Source: Halosaccharopolyspora lacisalsi | GTDB lineage: Bacteria; Actinomycetota; Actinomycetes; Mycobacteriales; Pseudonocardiaceae | Assembly: GCF_014137975.1 (NCBI RefSeq) | Contig: NZ_JACGWZ010000001.1 | Span: 806,001 to 870,000, forward strand | DNA: 64,000 nucleotides | Reading direction: 5' to 3' | In this document: one piece after another, positions 15,302 to 23,631 of the stretch | How positions within the stretch are numbered: position 1 is the stretch's first letter | Layout of the letters: every line of letters begins with the position of its first letter | The notes under the pieces: model-generated | Database searches by the model: none | Told to the model about the DNA's origin: nothing | What the model saw: only the letters and a program-made list of their open reading frames with translations | Program-made: the position numbers and the translations under genes

Positions 15302-16890
15302 GCTGGGAGACCGCTGCGGACGTGCTCGTGGTCGGTAGCGGCGTCGCCGGGCTCACGGCCGCGTTGCGCGCCCACGAACGGGGACTGCGCGTGCTGCTGG
15401 TGAGCAAGGGCACCGCCACCGACGGCAACACGAGTTGGGCGCAGGGCGGTGTCGCCGTGGTCACGCCGGAGGTCGCGGGCGGCGACAGCGTCTCCCGACA
15501 CGTGCGGGACACCCTCGACGCGGGCGCGGGCCTGTGCTCGAAGGAGGCGGTGCGGACCGTCCTCGGTGACGGAGCCGACGCGGTCGCGCGCCTGCGCGAG
15601 GCGGGCGCGCGCTTCGACGGTGACGGCGACGCGCTGCTTCGGACCAGGGAAGGCGGGCACAGCGCTTTCCGCGTGATCCATGCGGGTGGGGACGCCACCG
15701 GTGCCGAGGTGCAGCGCGCGCTGGGCGCCGCGGCCGAGGGCAGCATCGCGGTTCTGGAGCGGCACTGCGTGGTGGAGCTCCTGCACGGCGAGAGCGGCGC
15801 GGTGGCCGGTGCGCTGGTGCTCGATCCCGAGGGGCGGCCCGGCGTGGTGCACGCGCCCGCCGTGCTGCTGGCCACCGGCGGGCTCGGGCAGCTCTACTCC
15901 GCGACCACCAACCCCGACGTCGCCACCGGCGACGGGGTGGCGCTGGCGCTGCGGGCGGGCGCTTCGGTCGCCGACCTGGAGTTCGTCCAGTTCCACCCGA
16001 CGGTGCTGTACGCCCCGGAGGGGCGCAGCGGACGGCGACCGCTGGTCACCGAGGCCGTGCGCGGTGAGGGAGCGGTTCTCGTCGACGCCGACGGCCGACG
16101 GGTGATGGAGGGCGAGCACCCGCTGGCCGACCTCGCCCCGCGCGACGTCGTGTCGGCGACGATCACCGAACGCCTCGCCGCGAGCGGGCAGGAGTGCGTG
16201 TACCTGGACGCCACCGGCCTCGGCGGTAATTTCGCGCATCGCTTCCCGACCGTGTACGCGGCCTGCCGGGAAGCCGGGGTGGATCCGGTCTCCGAACCGA
16301 TCCCGGTGACGAGTGCGGCGCACTACTCCTGCGGCGGAGTCGTTTCCAGCGTGGACGGTCGCACCGCCGTCTCCGGGCTCTACGTGGCCGGTGAGGTGGC
16401 GCGGACCGGTTTGCACGGCGCGAACCGGTTGGCCTCGAACAGCCTGCTGGAGGGACTGGTCGTCGGCTCCCGAGCGGCCGACGCCGTCACGAGGGACCTG
16501 CGGTGCGGGGTCGTCGTCCGAACCGCGGCCGTCGCCGATCCCGTCCCGGCCACCGCCGTGGTCGACCGGGACCTGCTTCAGCGCACCATGAGCCGGTACG
16601 CGGGCATTGGGCGCACGGCCGAGGGGCTGGCCGCGGCTTCGGCCGAGCTGGACGGCGCGGGCGTCGTCCGTCCACTGCGGACTCACCGGGCGGTCGAGGA
16701 CTCCGCCCTGGCGCTGACCGCGCAGGCGTTGCTCGCGGCGGCCGCGGCTCGCACGGAGTCGCGGGGTTGCCACCGCAGGCCGGACTTCCCCGAGACGGAC
16801 CGGTCCTGGCAGGACAGCGTCGTGCTGCGGCTGGACGTGTCCGGGTGGCTGATCCGCACCGGCCCCGAGGAGAGGGAGAAAGCGGCATGA
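15298..16890 (+). CDS. nadB: L-aspartate oxidase NadB
   Basis: A 530-residue flavoprotein that oxidises aspartate to iminoaspartate, the substrate of NadA. The FAD-binding motif [13 protein letters not shown] is at the N-terminus; [13 protein letters not shown], the catalytic-region [23 protein letters not shown] and [18 protein letters not shown] follow in family order. The start ATG overlaps the nadA stop (ATGA) with GGGAGGTGG upstream. The stop overlaps nadC the same way, so the three genes are translationally coupled. Confidence 0.95.
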   Translation: MSWETAADVLVVGSGVAGLTAALRAHERGLRVLLVSKGTATDGNTSWAQGGVAVVTPEVAGGDSVSRHVRDTLDAGAGLCSKEAVRTVLGDGADAVARLREAGARFDGDGDALLRTREGGHSAFRVIHAGGDATGAEVQRALGAAAEGSIAVLERHCVVELLHGESGAVAGALVLDPEGRPGVVHAPAVLLATGGLGQLYSATTNPDVATGDGVALALRAGASVADLEFVQFHPTVLYAPEGRSGRRPLVTEAVRGEGAVLVDADGRRVMEGEHPLADLAPRDVVSATITERLAASGQECVYLDATGLGGNFAHRFPTVYAACREAGVDPVSEPIPVTSAAHYSCGGVVSSVDGRTAVSGLYVAGEVARTGLHGANRLASNSLLEGLVVGSRAADAVTRDLRCGVVVRTAAVADPVPATAVVDRDLLQRTMSRYAGIGRTAEGLAAASAELDGAGVVRPLRTHRAVEDSALALTAQALLAAAAARTESRGCHRRPDFPETDRSWQDSVVLRLDVSGWLIRTGPEEREKAA

Positions 16891-17780
16891 CCAGGTCGAC
16901 GAACCCGCCGACGGCCGAGGCTCTGAACACCGCCGGACTGAACCCGGACGAGACCAGGGCGCTGGTGCGCACCGCGCTGGCCGAGGACCTGCGCTACGGC
17001 CCGGACGTGACGACGGAGGCCACCGTGGCCGCCGACGCCGTGGCCGAGGCGCGGTTCGCCACCAGGGACGCGGGCGTGCTGGCCGGTCTCCCGCTGGTGC
17101 TGCTCGTCCTCGACGAGGTGCTGGGGCACGAGGGCTACGAGGTCCGCTCCGCCCGCGAGGACGGGGGATCGCTGGAGGCCGGTGACTGCGCCCTCGGCGT
17201 GCGCGCGAGCGTGCGCGGGCTGCTGACGGCCGAGCGCACGGCGTTGAACCTGCTGTGTCACCTGTCCGGGATCGCCACGGCCACGGCGTCGTGGGTGGAG
17301 GCGGTCCGGGGGACCGGCTGCCGGATCCGGGACAGCCGCAAGACGTTGCCCGGGATGAGGTTGCCGCAGAAGTACGCCGTGCGCTGCGGTGGCGGAGTCA
17401 ACCACCGGCTCGGTCTCGGTGACGCCGTGCTGGTCAAGGACAACCACGTGGTCGCGGCCGGTTCGGCCGTGGCGGCGCTGCGCGCCTGTCGGGCCCGCGC
17501 CCCGGAGCTGCCGCTGGAGGTCGAGGTGTCCACCCTGGACGAACTGGACGCGGTGCTGGCCGAGGGCGCCGAACTCGTGCTGCTGGACAACTTCACCCCG
17601 CAGCAGTGCGCGCGGGCCGTGCGCCGTACCGCCGAGGTCGCTCCGAACACCGAGCTGGAGGCGTCCGGAGGACTCACCCTCGACGTGGCGCGCGCCTACG
17701 CCGACACCGGAGTGCACTACCTCGCCGTCGGCGGCCTGACGCACTCGGCGCCCTCCCTCGACCTCGGTCTCGACATGTAG
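16887..17780 (+). CDS. nadC: Nicotinate-nucleotide pyrophosphorylase NadC
   Basis: A 297-residue quinolinate phosphoribosyltransferase, the third step to nicotinate mononucleotide. Visible motifs are AEDLRYGPDVTTEAT, AERTALNLLCHLSGIAT, DSRKTLPGMRLPQKYAV, GGGVNHRLGLGDAVLVKDNH, the LLDNF segment and ASGGL near the end. ATG overlaps the nadB stop. It is the last gene of the NrtR-controlled operon. Confidence 0.95.
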   Translation: MTRSTNPPTAEALNTAGLNPDETRALVRTALAEDLRYGPDVTTEATVAADAVAEARFATRDAGVLAGLPLVLLVLDEVLGHEGYEVRSAREDGGSLEAGDCALGVRASVRGLLTAERTALNLLCHLSGIATATASWVEAVRGTGCRIRDSRKTLPGMRLPQKYAVRCGGGVNHRLGLGDAVLVKDNHVVAAGSAVAALRACRARAPELPLEVEVSTLDELDAVLAEGAELVLLDNFTPQQCARAVRRTAEVAPNTELEASGGLTLDVARAYADTGVHYLAVGGLTHSAPSLDLGLDM

Positions 17781-17809
17781 CGGGGAAGGGGCCACGGGGT
17801 CTTCCGGGC

Positions 17810-17824
17810 AGCGGCGGAGCCGCT
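17810..17824. terminator. Possible terminator after nadC
   Basis: AGCGGC (17810-17815) and GCCGCT (17819-17824) form a tight 6-bp stem 30 bases after nadC; a second small hairpin (GCTGCG/CGCAGC) lies at 17911-17925. nadC and the toxin gene are convergent here. Confidence 0.35.
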
Positions 17825-17980
17825 TCGCGTCCGTGTGTGCGGGCTGACTCCTCGGTGGTTCTCAGGTGCGGGCCTCGCGAGGACAGCAGCCCGGACCCCG
17901 ACGCGAAGACGCTGCGGAGCGCAGCTCCTCCGGTGCCGTCCCGCCGGATTCGGCCGCGACATGGGGTGGGGACTGTGGTC

Positions 17981-18280
17981 CTACTCGGTCGCGAGGATCT
18001 TGAACAACGCGTTGTTGATATTGGTCAGCGTGGCGGTGTCCACCTGGTGCTGCAGCGTGGTCAGCCATGCCTTGCGGAAGGGGGAGACCCTGTCCACCAC
18101 GACGAAGTCGCTGCCACCGATGGACACGGTCCACCCACCGGGGGACTCGTCGGTGACGACGGGGAGCACGAGTACGTTGGGTATGTCCGGAAGCGAGTTG
18201 TACATCGATCCGGAGAGCACCAGTACGCGGGACAAATGGGACCGGTTGCTCTCCCAGACCTGCCCGCGGAGCAGGTTCAC
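17981..18280 (-). CDS. MazF/PemK-like toxin of a type II toxin-antitoxin pair
   Basis: A 99-residue protein with a MazF/PemK-like opening (LLRGQVWESN), a strand-rich middle (RVLVLSGSMYN ... NVLVLPVVTDE) and a helical C-terminus. MazF-type toxins are ribosome-independent mRNA interferases. GTG 18280 overlaps the antitoxin stop (GTGA), the usual coupling in such pairs. Assignment rests on size, opening motif and the RHH partner; a CcdB-like fold would look similar, so the exact family is uncertain. Confidence 0.7.
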   Translation of the reverse strand: MNLLRGQVWESNRSHLSRVLVLSGSMYNSLPDIPNVLVLPVVTDESPGGWTVSIGGSDFVVVDRVSPFRKAWLTTLQHQVDTATLTNINNALFKILATE

Positions 18281-18516
18281 TCGCTGTCCGTTTCGGAGCC
18301 GTGGTCCGGCGAACCGTGGAGTTCCGCGTCCCATTGGTCGAGGAGATCCCGATTGGTGCGGGACCACTCGTTGTGCGCCAGGTGACGGCGCCTCGTGTCT
18401 TCCCGGTCGAGAGCGCGGATCATCCACTCGTTCGCCGAGACGCCGTCTGCTTCAGCCCATTGCCTGGCATGTTCGTACAGCTCCTGATCCAGCGAGATGG
18501 TGGTCCTCATAGCCAC
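18277..18516 (-). CDS. Ribbon-helix-helix antitoxin
   Basis: A 79-residue protein with a CopG/ParD/MazE-type ribbon-helix-helix N-terminus (MRTTISLDQELYEHARQWA, then ADGVSANEWMIRALD) and an acidic C-terminus likely to bind the toxin. GTG 18516 or ATG 18510 may be the start; neither has a clear ribosome-binding site, so a leaderless mRNA is possible. Three GCTAGC-centred sites lie immediately upstream and probably serve autoregulation. Confidence 0.75.
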   Translation of the reverse strand: MAMRTTISLDQELYEHARQWAEADGVSANEWMIRALDREDTRRRHLAHNEWSRTNRDLLDQWDAELHGSPDHGSETDSE

Positions 18517-18517
18517 A

Positions 18518-18550
18518 TGCTAGCCCACATTGCTAGCGGGTGCTGCTAGC
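18518..18550. promoter_or_regulatory. Iterated antitoxin operator: three TGCTAGC sites at 13-bp spacing
   Basis: TGCTAGC occurs at 18518-18524, 18531-18537 and 18544-18550, exactly 13 bases apart, each centred on the palindrome GCTAGC. They fill the 36-base gap between EF-G2 and the antitoxin. Regularly spaced short palindromes are typical of cooperative RHH binding. Confidence 0.75.
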
Positions 18551-18552
18551 GC

Positions 18553-20664
18553 TCAGCTCGGCACGGGTTCGTGACTGGTGAAGGTGCGGGTGAAGGTGGC
18601 GCTGCCCGAGCTCAGGGAGCGCACGGTGACCGCGTAGCGCACGAGTTCGCTGGCGGGTACGTGCGCGCGCACGACGGTCCAGCCGGGATCCTCCGGTTCG
18701 GTGCCCACGACCTTGCCGCGTCGTCCGGAGAGGTCGCCGAGGACGGCGCCCAGGTGCTCGTCGGGGATGTGGACCACCACCTCGTCCACCGGTTCCAGGT
18801 TCACCAGCCCCGCCTGCTCGGCGGCGGCCTTCAGCGCCAGCGCACCGGCGGTCTGGAACGCCGCGTCCGAGGAGTCCACGCTGTGGGCCTTGCCGTCGAC
18901 CAGCGTCACGCGCAGGTCCACCAGCGGGCGTCCCGGTTCCAGCCCCTTCTCGGCCTGCCGGCGCACGCCCTTCTCCACGCTGGAGACGAACTGCCGGGGC
19001 ACGGCCCCACCGACCACCCTGTCCAGGAACTCCAGCCCCGAACCGCGCGGCAGCGGTTCCACCTCGACGTCGCAGACGGCGTACTGCCCGTGCCCGCCGG
19101 ACTGCTTGACGTGCTTGCCGTGCCCCCGGGCCTGTTCGCGGAAGGTCTGGCGCAGCGCGACCCGCACCGGCTCGGTGTTCACGTCGACCCCGCCCTCGCG
19201 CAGCCGCTGCAGGACGACGTCGGCGTGGGCCTCGCCCATGCACCACAGCACCATCTGGTGCGCCTCGGTCGCGCGCTCCAACCGCAGGGTCGGATCGGCG
19301 GCGATGAGGCGGTTGAGGTTGCGCGCGAGCGCGTCGTCGTCGCTGCGGTTGTGAGCCACGATCGCGATCGGCAGCAGCGGTTCCGGCATCGGCCACGGTG
19401 ACAGCAGCAGCGGGTCGCTCGGGTCGGAGACCGTGTCGCCGGTCTCGGCGGAACCGAGCTTGGTCAGCGCGCACAGGTCCCCGGCCACGCAGTGGGGGAT
19501 CTCCCGGAGTGCGGAGCCCAGCGGGGAGTAGAGGTGCGCGACCCGCTCGTCCTCGTCGTGGTCGGGGTGTCCGCGCGCGGCCATCCCGTGCCCGGACACG
19601 TGCACGGGGTGGTCGGGGCGCAGCGTGCCGGAGAACACCCGCGCCAGCGAGACCCTGCCGACGTAGGAATCCACCGCGGTGTGGACGACCTCGGCCGCCA
19701 GCGGACCGCGCGGATCGGGAGTCAGCTTCCTGGGGTTGCTGCCTCCCGGATCGGTGAACTCCGGCAGCGCGTGCTCCAGCGGGGAGGGGAAACCGCGCAC
19801 GATCCCGTCGAGCAGTTCGTCCAGGCCGACTCCGCCGGAGGCGCACACCGGCAGCACCGGGTGCAGCCCGCCCCTGGCCACGGCCGCTTCCAGGTCCCGG
19901 ATCAGCACGTCCTCCTCGACGTCCTCGCCGGCCAGGTAGCGGTCCATGAGGGTCTCGTCCTCGCTCTCGGAGATGATGCTCTCGATGAGCTCGGCTCGCG
20001 GGCCGCTCGACCGGTCCCGCAGCGCCTGCTCCGCCGGGCGCGTCCGGGGCGCGGAGCCGACCGAGTAGTCGTGGAGGTCGCCGGTGAGCAGTCCCAGCAC
20101 GCCCTTCGCCGCGCCGTCCTCGTAGTGCGGCAGGTACAGCGGCAGCACCCCGTCGCCGAAGGCTTCCCGGCAGGCCGTGATCGCCGCGTCGGCGTCGGCG
20201 CGCGCCTGGTCGAGCCGGGAGACCACCACCGCTCTGGGCATTCCTACCGCCGCGCACTCGTGCCAGGAGGCCTGGGTGGCGGCGTCGACGCCCTCGGTCG
20301 CGGACACGACGAACAGCGCCCCGTCCGCCGCGCGCAGCCCCGCGCGCAGCTCACCGACGAAGTCGGCGTAACCGGGGGTGTCGATCAGGTTGATCTTCGT
20401 GTCCCCGTGCAGGAGCGGAGCCACGGCCAGGCCGACTGAACGCTGTTGTTCGACGGCGGCCGACTCGTGGTCGCAGACGGTGGTGCCCTCGACCACCGAG
20501 CCGCCTCTGCCGATCGCCGACGTCCGCGCCAGCAGTGCCTCGACCAGGGTGGTCTTGCCCGCCGCGGAGGGACCGACGAGGACGACGTTGCGGATGGCGG
20601 TCGGTTCCGTCGGCGCGGGCGCCGCGTGCACCCCACCGCTGTTGCCGCTTTGCTTGCTACCCAT
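18553..20664 (-). CDS. Elongation factor G-like GTPase EF-G2
   Basis: A 703-residue translational GTPase. The G1 motif is GPSAAGKTT, G3 is DTPGYADF, and G4 is SRLD rather than NKxD, as expected in the EF-G2 branch. Domains II to V follow with the EF-G IV/V region (SVEKGVRRQAEKG). The function of EF-G2 is unclear; the mycobacterial form does not support translocation. The N-terminus has about 20 extra polar residues. ATG 20664 follows GGGGAG. It stands alone; the toxin-antitoxin genes lie just downstream. Confidence 0.9.
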   Translation of the reverse strand: MGSKQSGNSGGVHAAPAPTEPTAIRNVVLVGPSAAGKTTLVEALLARTSAIGRGGSVVEGTTVCDHESAAVEQQRSVGLAVAPLLHGDTKINLIDTPGYADFVGELRAGLRAADGALFVVSATEGVDAATQASWHECAAVGMPRAVVVSRLDQARADADAAITACREAFGDGVLPLYLPHYEDGAAKGVLGLLTGDLHDYSVGSAPRTRPAEQALRDRSSGPRAELIESIISESEDETLMDRYLAGEDVEEDVLIRDLEAAVARGGLHPVLPVCASGGVGLDELLDGIVRGFPSPLEHALPEFTDPGGSNPRKLTPDPRGPLAAEVVHTAVDSYVGRVSLARVFSGTLRPDHPVHVSGHGMAARGHPDHDEDERVAHLYSPLGSALREIPHCVAGDLCALTKLGSAETGDTVSDPSDPLLLSPWPMPEPLLPIAIVAHNRSDDDALARNLNRLIAADPTLRLERATEAHQMVLWCMGEAHADVVLQRLREGGVDVNTEPVRVALRQTFREQARGHGKHVKQSGGHGQYAVCDVEVEPLPRGSGLEFLDRVVGGAVPRQFVSSVEKGVRRQAEKGLEPGRPLVDLRVTLVDGKAHSVDSSDAAFQTAGALALKAAAEQAGLVNLEPVDEVVVHIPDEHLGAVLGDLSGRRGKVVGTEPEDPGWTVVRAHVPASELVRYAVTVRSLSSGSATFTRTFTSHEPVPS

Positions 20665-20889
20665 CAGTGCTCCCCATCAGTGCGCCCTGCGTGCCCGACC
20701 ACCGAGGTGTGTCCCCGATCACACACCTTCGGGGCTGCTCGTGCAAGACCGGTCACCGTGAGCGCGGGCCGAGTGGACTGCTCGGAAAGCCGCGCAGTGG
20801 ACCGTTTCGCAGGCCGGTCGCGGTCGTAGGGTCGAGGGGGAAGCTCAGGGCGCGTGACGTGCGCGCCGGTATCGAAGAAGGGGTCTGAC

Positions 20890-21798
20890 GTGACAACCGG
20901 GGAAAACGCCGTCGGCACCACGACGGGAACCGACGGCGTCAAGCGAGGTATGGCCGAGATGCTCAAGGGCGGTGTGATCATGGACGTGGTCACCCCCGAG
21001 CAGGCCAGGATCGCCGAGCAGGCCGGTGCGGTGGCCGTGATGGCTCTGGAGCGGGTGCCCGCCGACATCCGCTCGCAGGGCGGAGTGGCCCGGATGTCGG
21101 ATCCGGACATGATCGCGCGGATCGTGGAGTCCGTGTCGATCCCGGTCATGGCCAAGGCCCGCATCGGTCACTTCGTGGAGGCCAGGGTCCTGCAGTCGGC
21201 CGGTGTCGACTACATCGACGAGTCCGAGGTGCTGACCCCGGCCGACGAGGCCAACCACATCGACAAGTGGCCGTTCACGGTGCCGTTCGTGTGCGGAGCC
21301 ACCAACCTCGGCGAGGCGCTGCGGCGCATCTCCGAGGGCGCGGCCATGATCCGCTCCAAGGGTGAGGCCGGCACCGGCAACGTCGTCGAGGCCACCCGGC
21401 ACATGCGGCAGATCCGCGCGGAGATGCGGCGGCTGTCTGTGCTGGAGAGCGACGAGCTCTACGCGGCGGCGAAGGAACTGCGGGTGCCCGTCGAGCTGGT
21501 CCGCGAGGTCGCGAGGACGGGCAAGCTGCCGGTCGTGCTGTTCACGGCGGGCGGTATCGCCACCCCGGCGGACGCGGCGATGATGCGCGAGGTCGGCGCC
21601 GAGGGCGTGTTCGTCGGCTCGGGCATCTTCAAGTCCGGCGATCCGCAGGCACGGGCGGAGGCCATCGTCAAGGCGACCACCTTCCACGACGACCCGGACG
21701 TGATCGCCAAGGTCTCGCGCGGGCTCGGCGAGGCCATGGTCGGCCTCAACGTCGACAGCCTGCCCGAGGACCAGCACTACGCCCGGCGCGGCTGGTGA
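20890..21798 (+). CDS. pdxS: Pyridoxal 5'-phosphate synthase subunit PdxS
   Basis: A 302-residue lyase subunit that builds PLP from ribose 5-phosphate, glyceraldehyde 3-phosphate and ammonia from PdxT. Motifs: [32 protein letters not shown], catalytic-region [59 protein letters not shown] 20890 has AAGAAGGGG upstream; the frame stays open to 20854. Its partner pdxT is 3.3 kb away, separated by five genes. Confidence 0.95.
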   Translation: MTTGENAVGTTTGTDGVKRGMAEMLKGGVIMDVVTPEQARIAEQAGAVAVMALERVPADIRSQGGVARMSDPDMIARIVESVSIPVMAKARIGHFVEARVLQSAGVDYIDESEVLTPADEANHIDKWPFTVPFVCGATNLGEALRRISEGAAMIRSKGEAGTGNVVEATRHMRQIRAEMRRLSVLESDELYAAAKELRVPVELVREVARTGKLPVVLFTAGGIATPADAAMMREVGAEGVFVGSGIFKSGDPQARAEAIVKATTFHDDPDVIAKVSRGLGEAMVGLNVDSLPEDQHYARRGW

Positions 21799-21800
21799 GG

Positions 21801-21850
21801 TGAGGCGGTGACCGGGCGCCGACGGCGTTCCGGTCGCCCTGGCCGCCTCA
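21801..21850. terminator. Convergent terminator after pdxS
   Basis: TGAGGCGG (21801-21808) pairs with CCGCCTCA (21843-21850), with GACCGG/CCGGTC pairing inside. It spans the gap between pdxS and the convergent XRE-cupin gene and includes the latter's stop codon. Confidence 0.5.
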
Positions 21851-22408
21851 GGTGTGCTCCATGACCAGGACGGCCGTGGTCCCGGATTCCAGGGCCTCGT
21901 AGCAGTGGGCCACGTCGCCGGAGAACGAAACGTAGTCACCCGGCTCCACCTCGACCGGGTCCTCCTCCGGACCCGCCCGCATCCTGCCCGCTGTGACGAG
22001 CACGTGCTCCACGGTCCCGGAGATGTGCGCCGCCGCGTGGCGCGGGGTGCCCGGGTCGAGAGCCATCGTGTACAGGTCCCGACGCGCTCCCGCCGGACAC
22101 GACGACAGCAGCGCGGCGGCGAACGGTGACCGCTCGGAGCGCACGAACGCGGCCTGACCGGAGCGGATCACCCTGACGTGGGGCGTGGGGGACTCGACGA
22201 GTCGGGTGAACGGGATGCCCAGGGCCACCGCGAGCGCCCACAGCGTCTCCACGCTCGGGTTCCCCGAGCCCGATTCGAGCTGCGAGAGCGTGGACTTGGC
22301 GACGCCGGCGCGCTTGGCCAGCTCCGACAGCGAGATCCCCGCCCGGTCGCGCTCCCGGCGCAGCGCTACGGAGATGATCTCCAGTGGTGTTGGGTCGGTG
22401 TGACTCAT
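21848..22408 (-). CDS. XRE-cupin transcriptional regulator
   Basis: A 186-residue protein with an XRE helix-turn-helix (about 10-65: ISLSELAKRAGVAKSTLSQL, then ESGSGNPSVETLWALA) and a C-terminal cupin (about 100-185: HISGTVEHVLVTAGRM, PVEVEPGDYVSF). This architecture is typical of regulators of amino-acid transport and metabolism. It is divergent from azlCD across 70 bp containing a perfect palindrome, so it probably controls that pair and itself. Confidence 0.85.
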   Translation of the reverse strand: MSHTDPTPLEIISVALRRERDRAGISLSELAKRAGVAKSTLSQLESGSGNPSVETLWALAVALGIPFTRLVESPTPHVRVIRSGQAAFVRSERSPFAAALLSSCPAGARRDLYTMALDPGTPRHAAAHISGTVEHVLVTAGRMRAGPEEDPVEVEPGDYVSFSGDVAHCYEALESGTTAVLVMEHT

Positions 22409-22461
22409 TGAGTGTTCGCTCTATCGGTATACGTGTTCGGCTTGACGAACGCCTGGCAGAT

Positions 22462-22477
22462 GTTCACTATAGTGAAC
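22462..22477. promoter_or_regulatory. Perfect 16-bp palindrome over the azlC promoter
   Basis: GTTCACTATAGTGAAC is a perfect palindrome ending two bases before ATG 22479 of azlC. It contains TATAGT (22468-22473), a possible -10; TTGACG (22442-22447) is a possible -35 at a long 20-bp spacing. It is the best candidate site for the XRE-cupin protein. Confidence 0.6.
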
Positions 22478-22478
22478 C

Positions 22479-23174
22479 ATGCGTTCGCCGGAGAGAACAC
22501 TATGGCGCTCGAGTGGCCCGCCGCTGCGCGACGTGCTCTCGGTGGCGGTGGCGATGTCGCTCGTCGGTGCTTCGCTCGGTGCGATCGCGGTGAGCAAGGG
22601 GATGTCGCTCTGGCTGGTCACGGCGATGTCGGCGCTCGTGTTCGCGGGCGGCTCCGAGTTCATGGCCGTCGGGCTGATCACCGGTGGGGCGGCGCCGATC
22701 ACGGCGGTGCTCGGCGGGGTGATGCTCAACGCGCGGCACTTCCCCTACGGCTTGGCGATCGGCAACTCGCTGGCCACGAGCCGGCGCGCTCGGCTGTTCG
22801 GCAGCCACGTCATGGTCGACGAGGCCGTGGCCTTCGCTCTGGCCGAGAACGATCCCGCGGCTCGCAGGCGGGCTTACTGGACGGTCGGGCTCGTCCTCTA
22901 CGGCGTCTGGGCGCCTTCGGTGTTCCTCGGCGGTCTGCTCGGGCGACACGTGGGCGACCCGGCGACCTTCGGGCTCGACGCCGCACTGCCCGCCGCGCTG
23001 CTGGCGCTGATCATCCCCTCGTTGCGGGAGCGTTCCACCCTGCGGGCCGTGGTGGTGGGTGCGGTTCTGGCCCTGGCCACGACGCCGCTGCTGCCCGAAG
23101 GGATGCCCGTGATGGTCGCGCTGGTGGGAGTGGCCGCGGCACTGCCGCTGCCGACCGGGGAGGAGCGGCGGTGA
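22479..23174 (+). CDS. azlC: AzlC family branched-chain amino acid exporter subunit
   Basis: A 231-residue membrane protein of the AzlC/YgaZ family, the large subunit of a branched-chain amino acid exporter. Family features: GASLGAIAVSKGMSLW, MSALVFAGGSEFMAVGLI, LNARHFPYGLAIG, and GSHVMVDEAVAFAL. ATG 22479 has no ribosome-binding site and lies next to the promoter palindrome, so the message may be leaderless. Its stop overlaps azlD (GTGA). Confidence 0.85.
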   Translation: MRSPERTLWRSSGPPLRDVLSVAVAMSLVGASLGAIAVSKGMSLWLVTAMSALVFAGGSEFMAVGLITGGAAPITAVLGGVMLNARHFPYGLAIGNSLATSRRARLFGSHVMVDEAVAFALAENDPAARRRAYWTVGLVLYGVWAPSVFLGGLLGRHVGDPATFGLDAALPAALLALIIPSLRERSTLRAVVVGAVLALATTPLLPEGMPVMVALVGVAAALPLPTGEERR

Positions 23175-23479
23175 GCATCGGCGTGGTGGTGCTGCTGGCA
23201 GCGGGAACCTACGCCCTGCGGCTGGCCGGAGTGCTGCTGCGGGGACGGGTGCGATTGTCCGAGCGCGGGCGGCGGTTGATGTCGATCGCCGCGATGACCC
23301 TGCTCGGCGCTTTCGTCGCCACGAGCACCCTGGTCGAGTCCGGTGACTTCGCCGGCGGGGCGCGGGTGGCGGGAGTGGCCGTCGGCGGCGTATTCGCCTG
23401 GTGCCGCGCTCCCTTCGTGCTCGCCGTGGTGGGGGCGGCTGTGACCACGGCGGGTTTACGGCTCCTCGGTGTGGGGTGA
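23171..23479 (+). CDS. azlD: AzlD family small subunit of amino acid exporter
   Basis: A 102-residue, three- or four-helix membrane protein of the AzlD/YgaH family (TYALRLAGVLLRGR, AAMTLLGAFVATSTL, GVFAWCRAPFVLAVVGA). GTG 23171 overlaps the azlC stop, and AzlC and AzlD work together as one exporter. Confidence 0.85.
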   Translation: MSIGVVVLLAAGTYALRLAGVLLRGRVRLSERGRRLMSIAAMTLLGAFVATSTLVESGDFAGGARVAGVAVGGVFAWCRAPFVLAVVGAAVTTAGLRLLGVG

Positions 23480-23631
23480 ACGAAGTAAGTCAACGTTAAC
23501 CCCCCGTTCGGACTACTCCTTTCGGGTGATTAGGGTCTGCTCGGACTGACACGGGCGTGCAGGACATCACGCCCGGGAGACGTAGCGCGCCGGGCCACCC
23601 GTACCCGGCCGGAGTGCACGGGAGGCCGATC

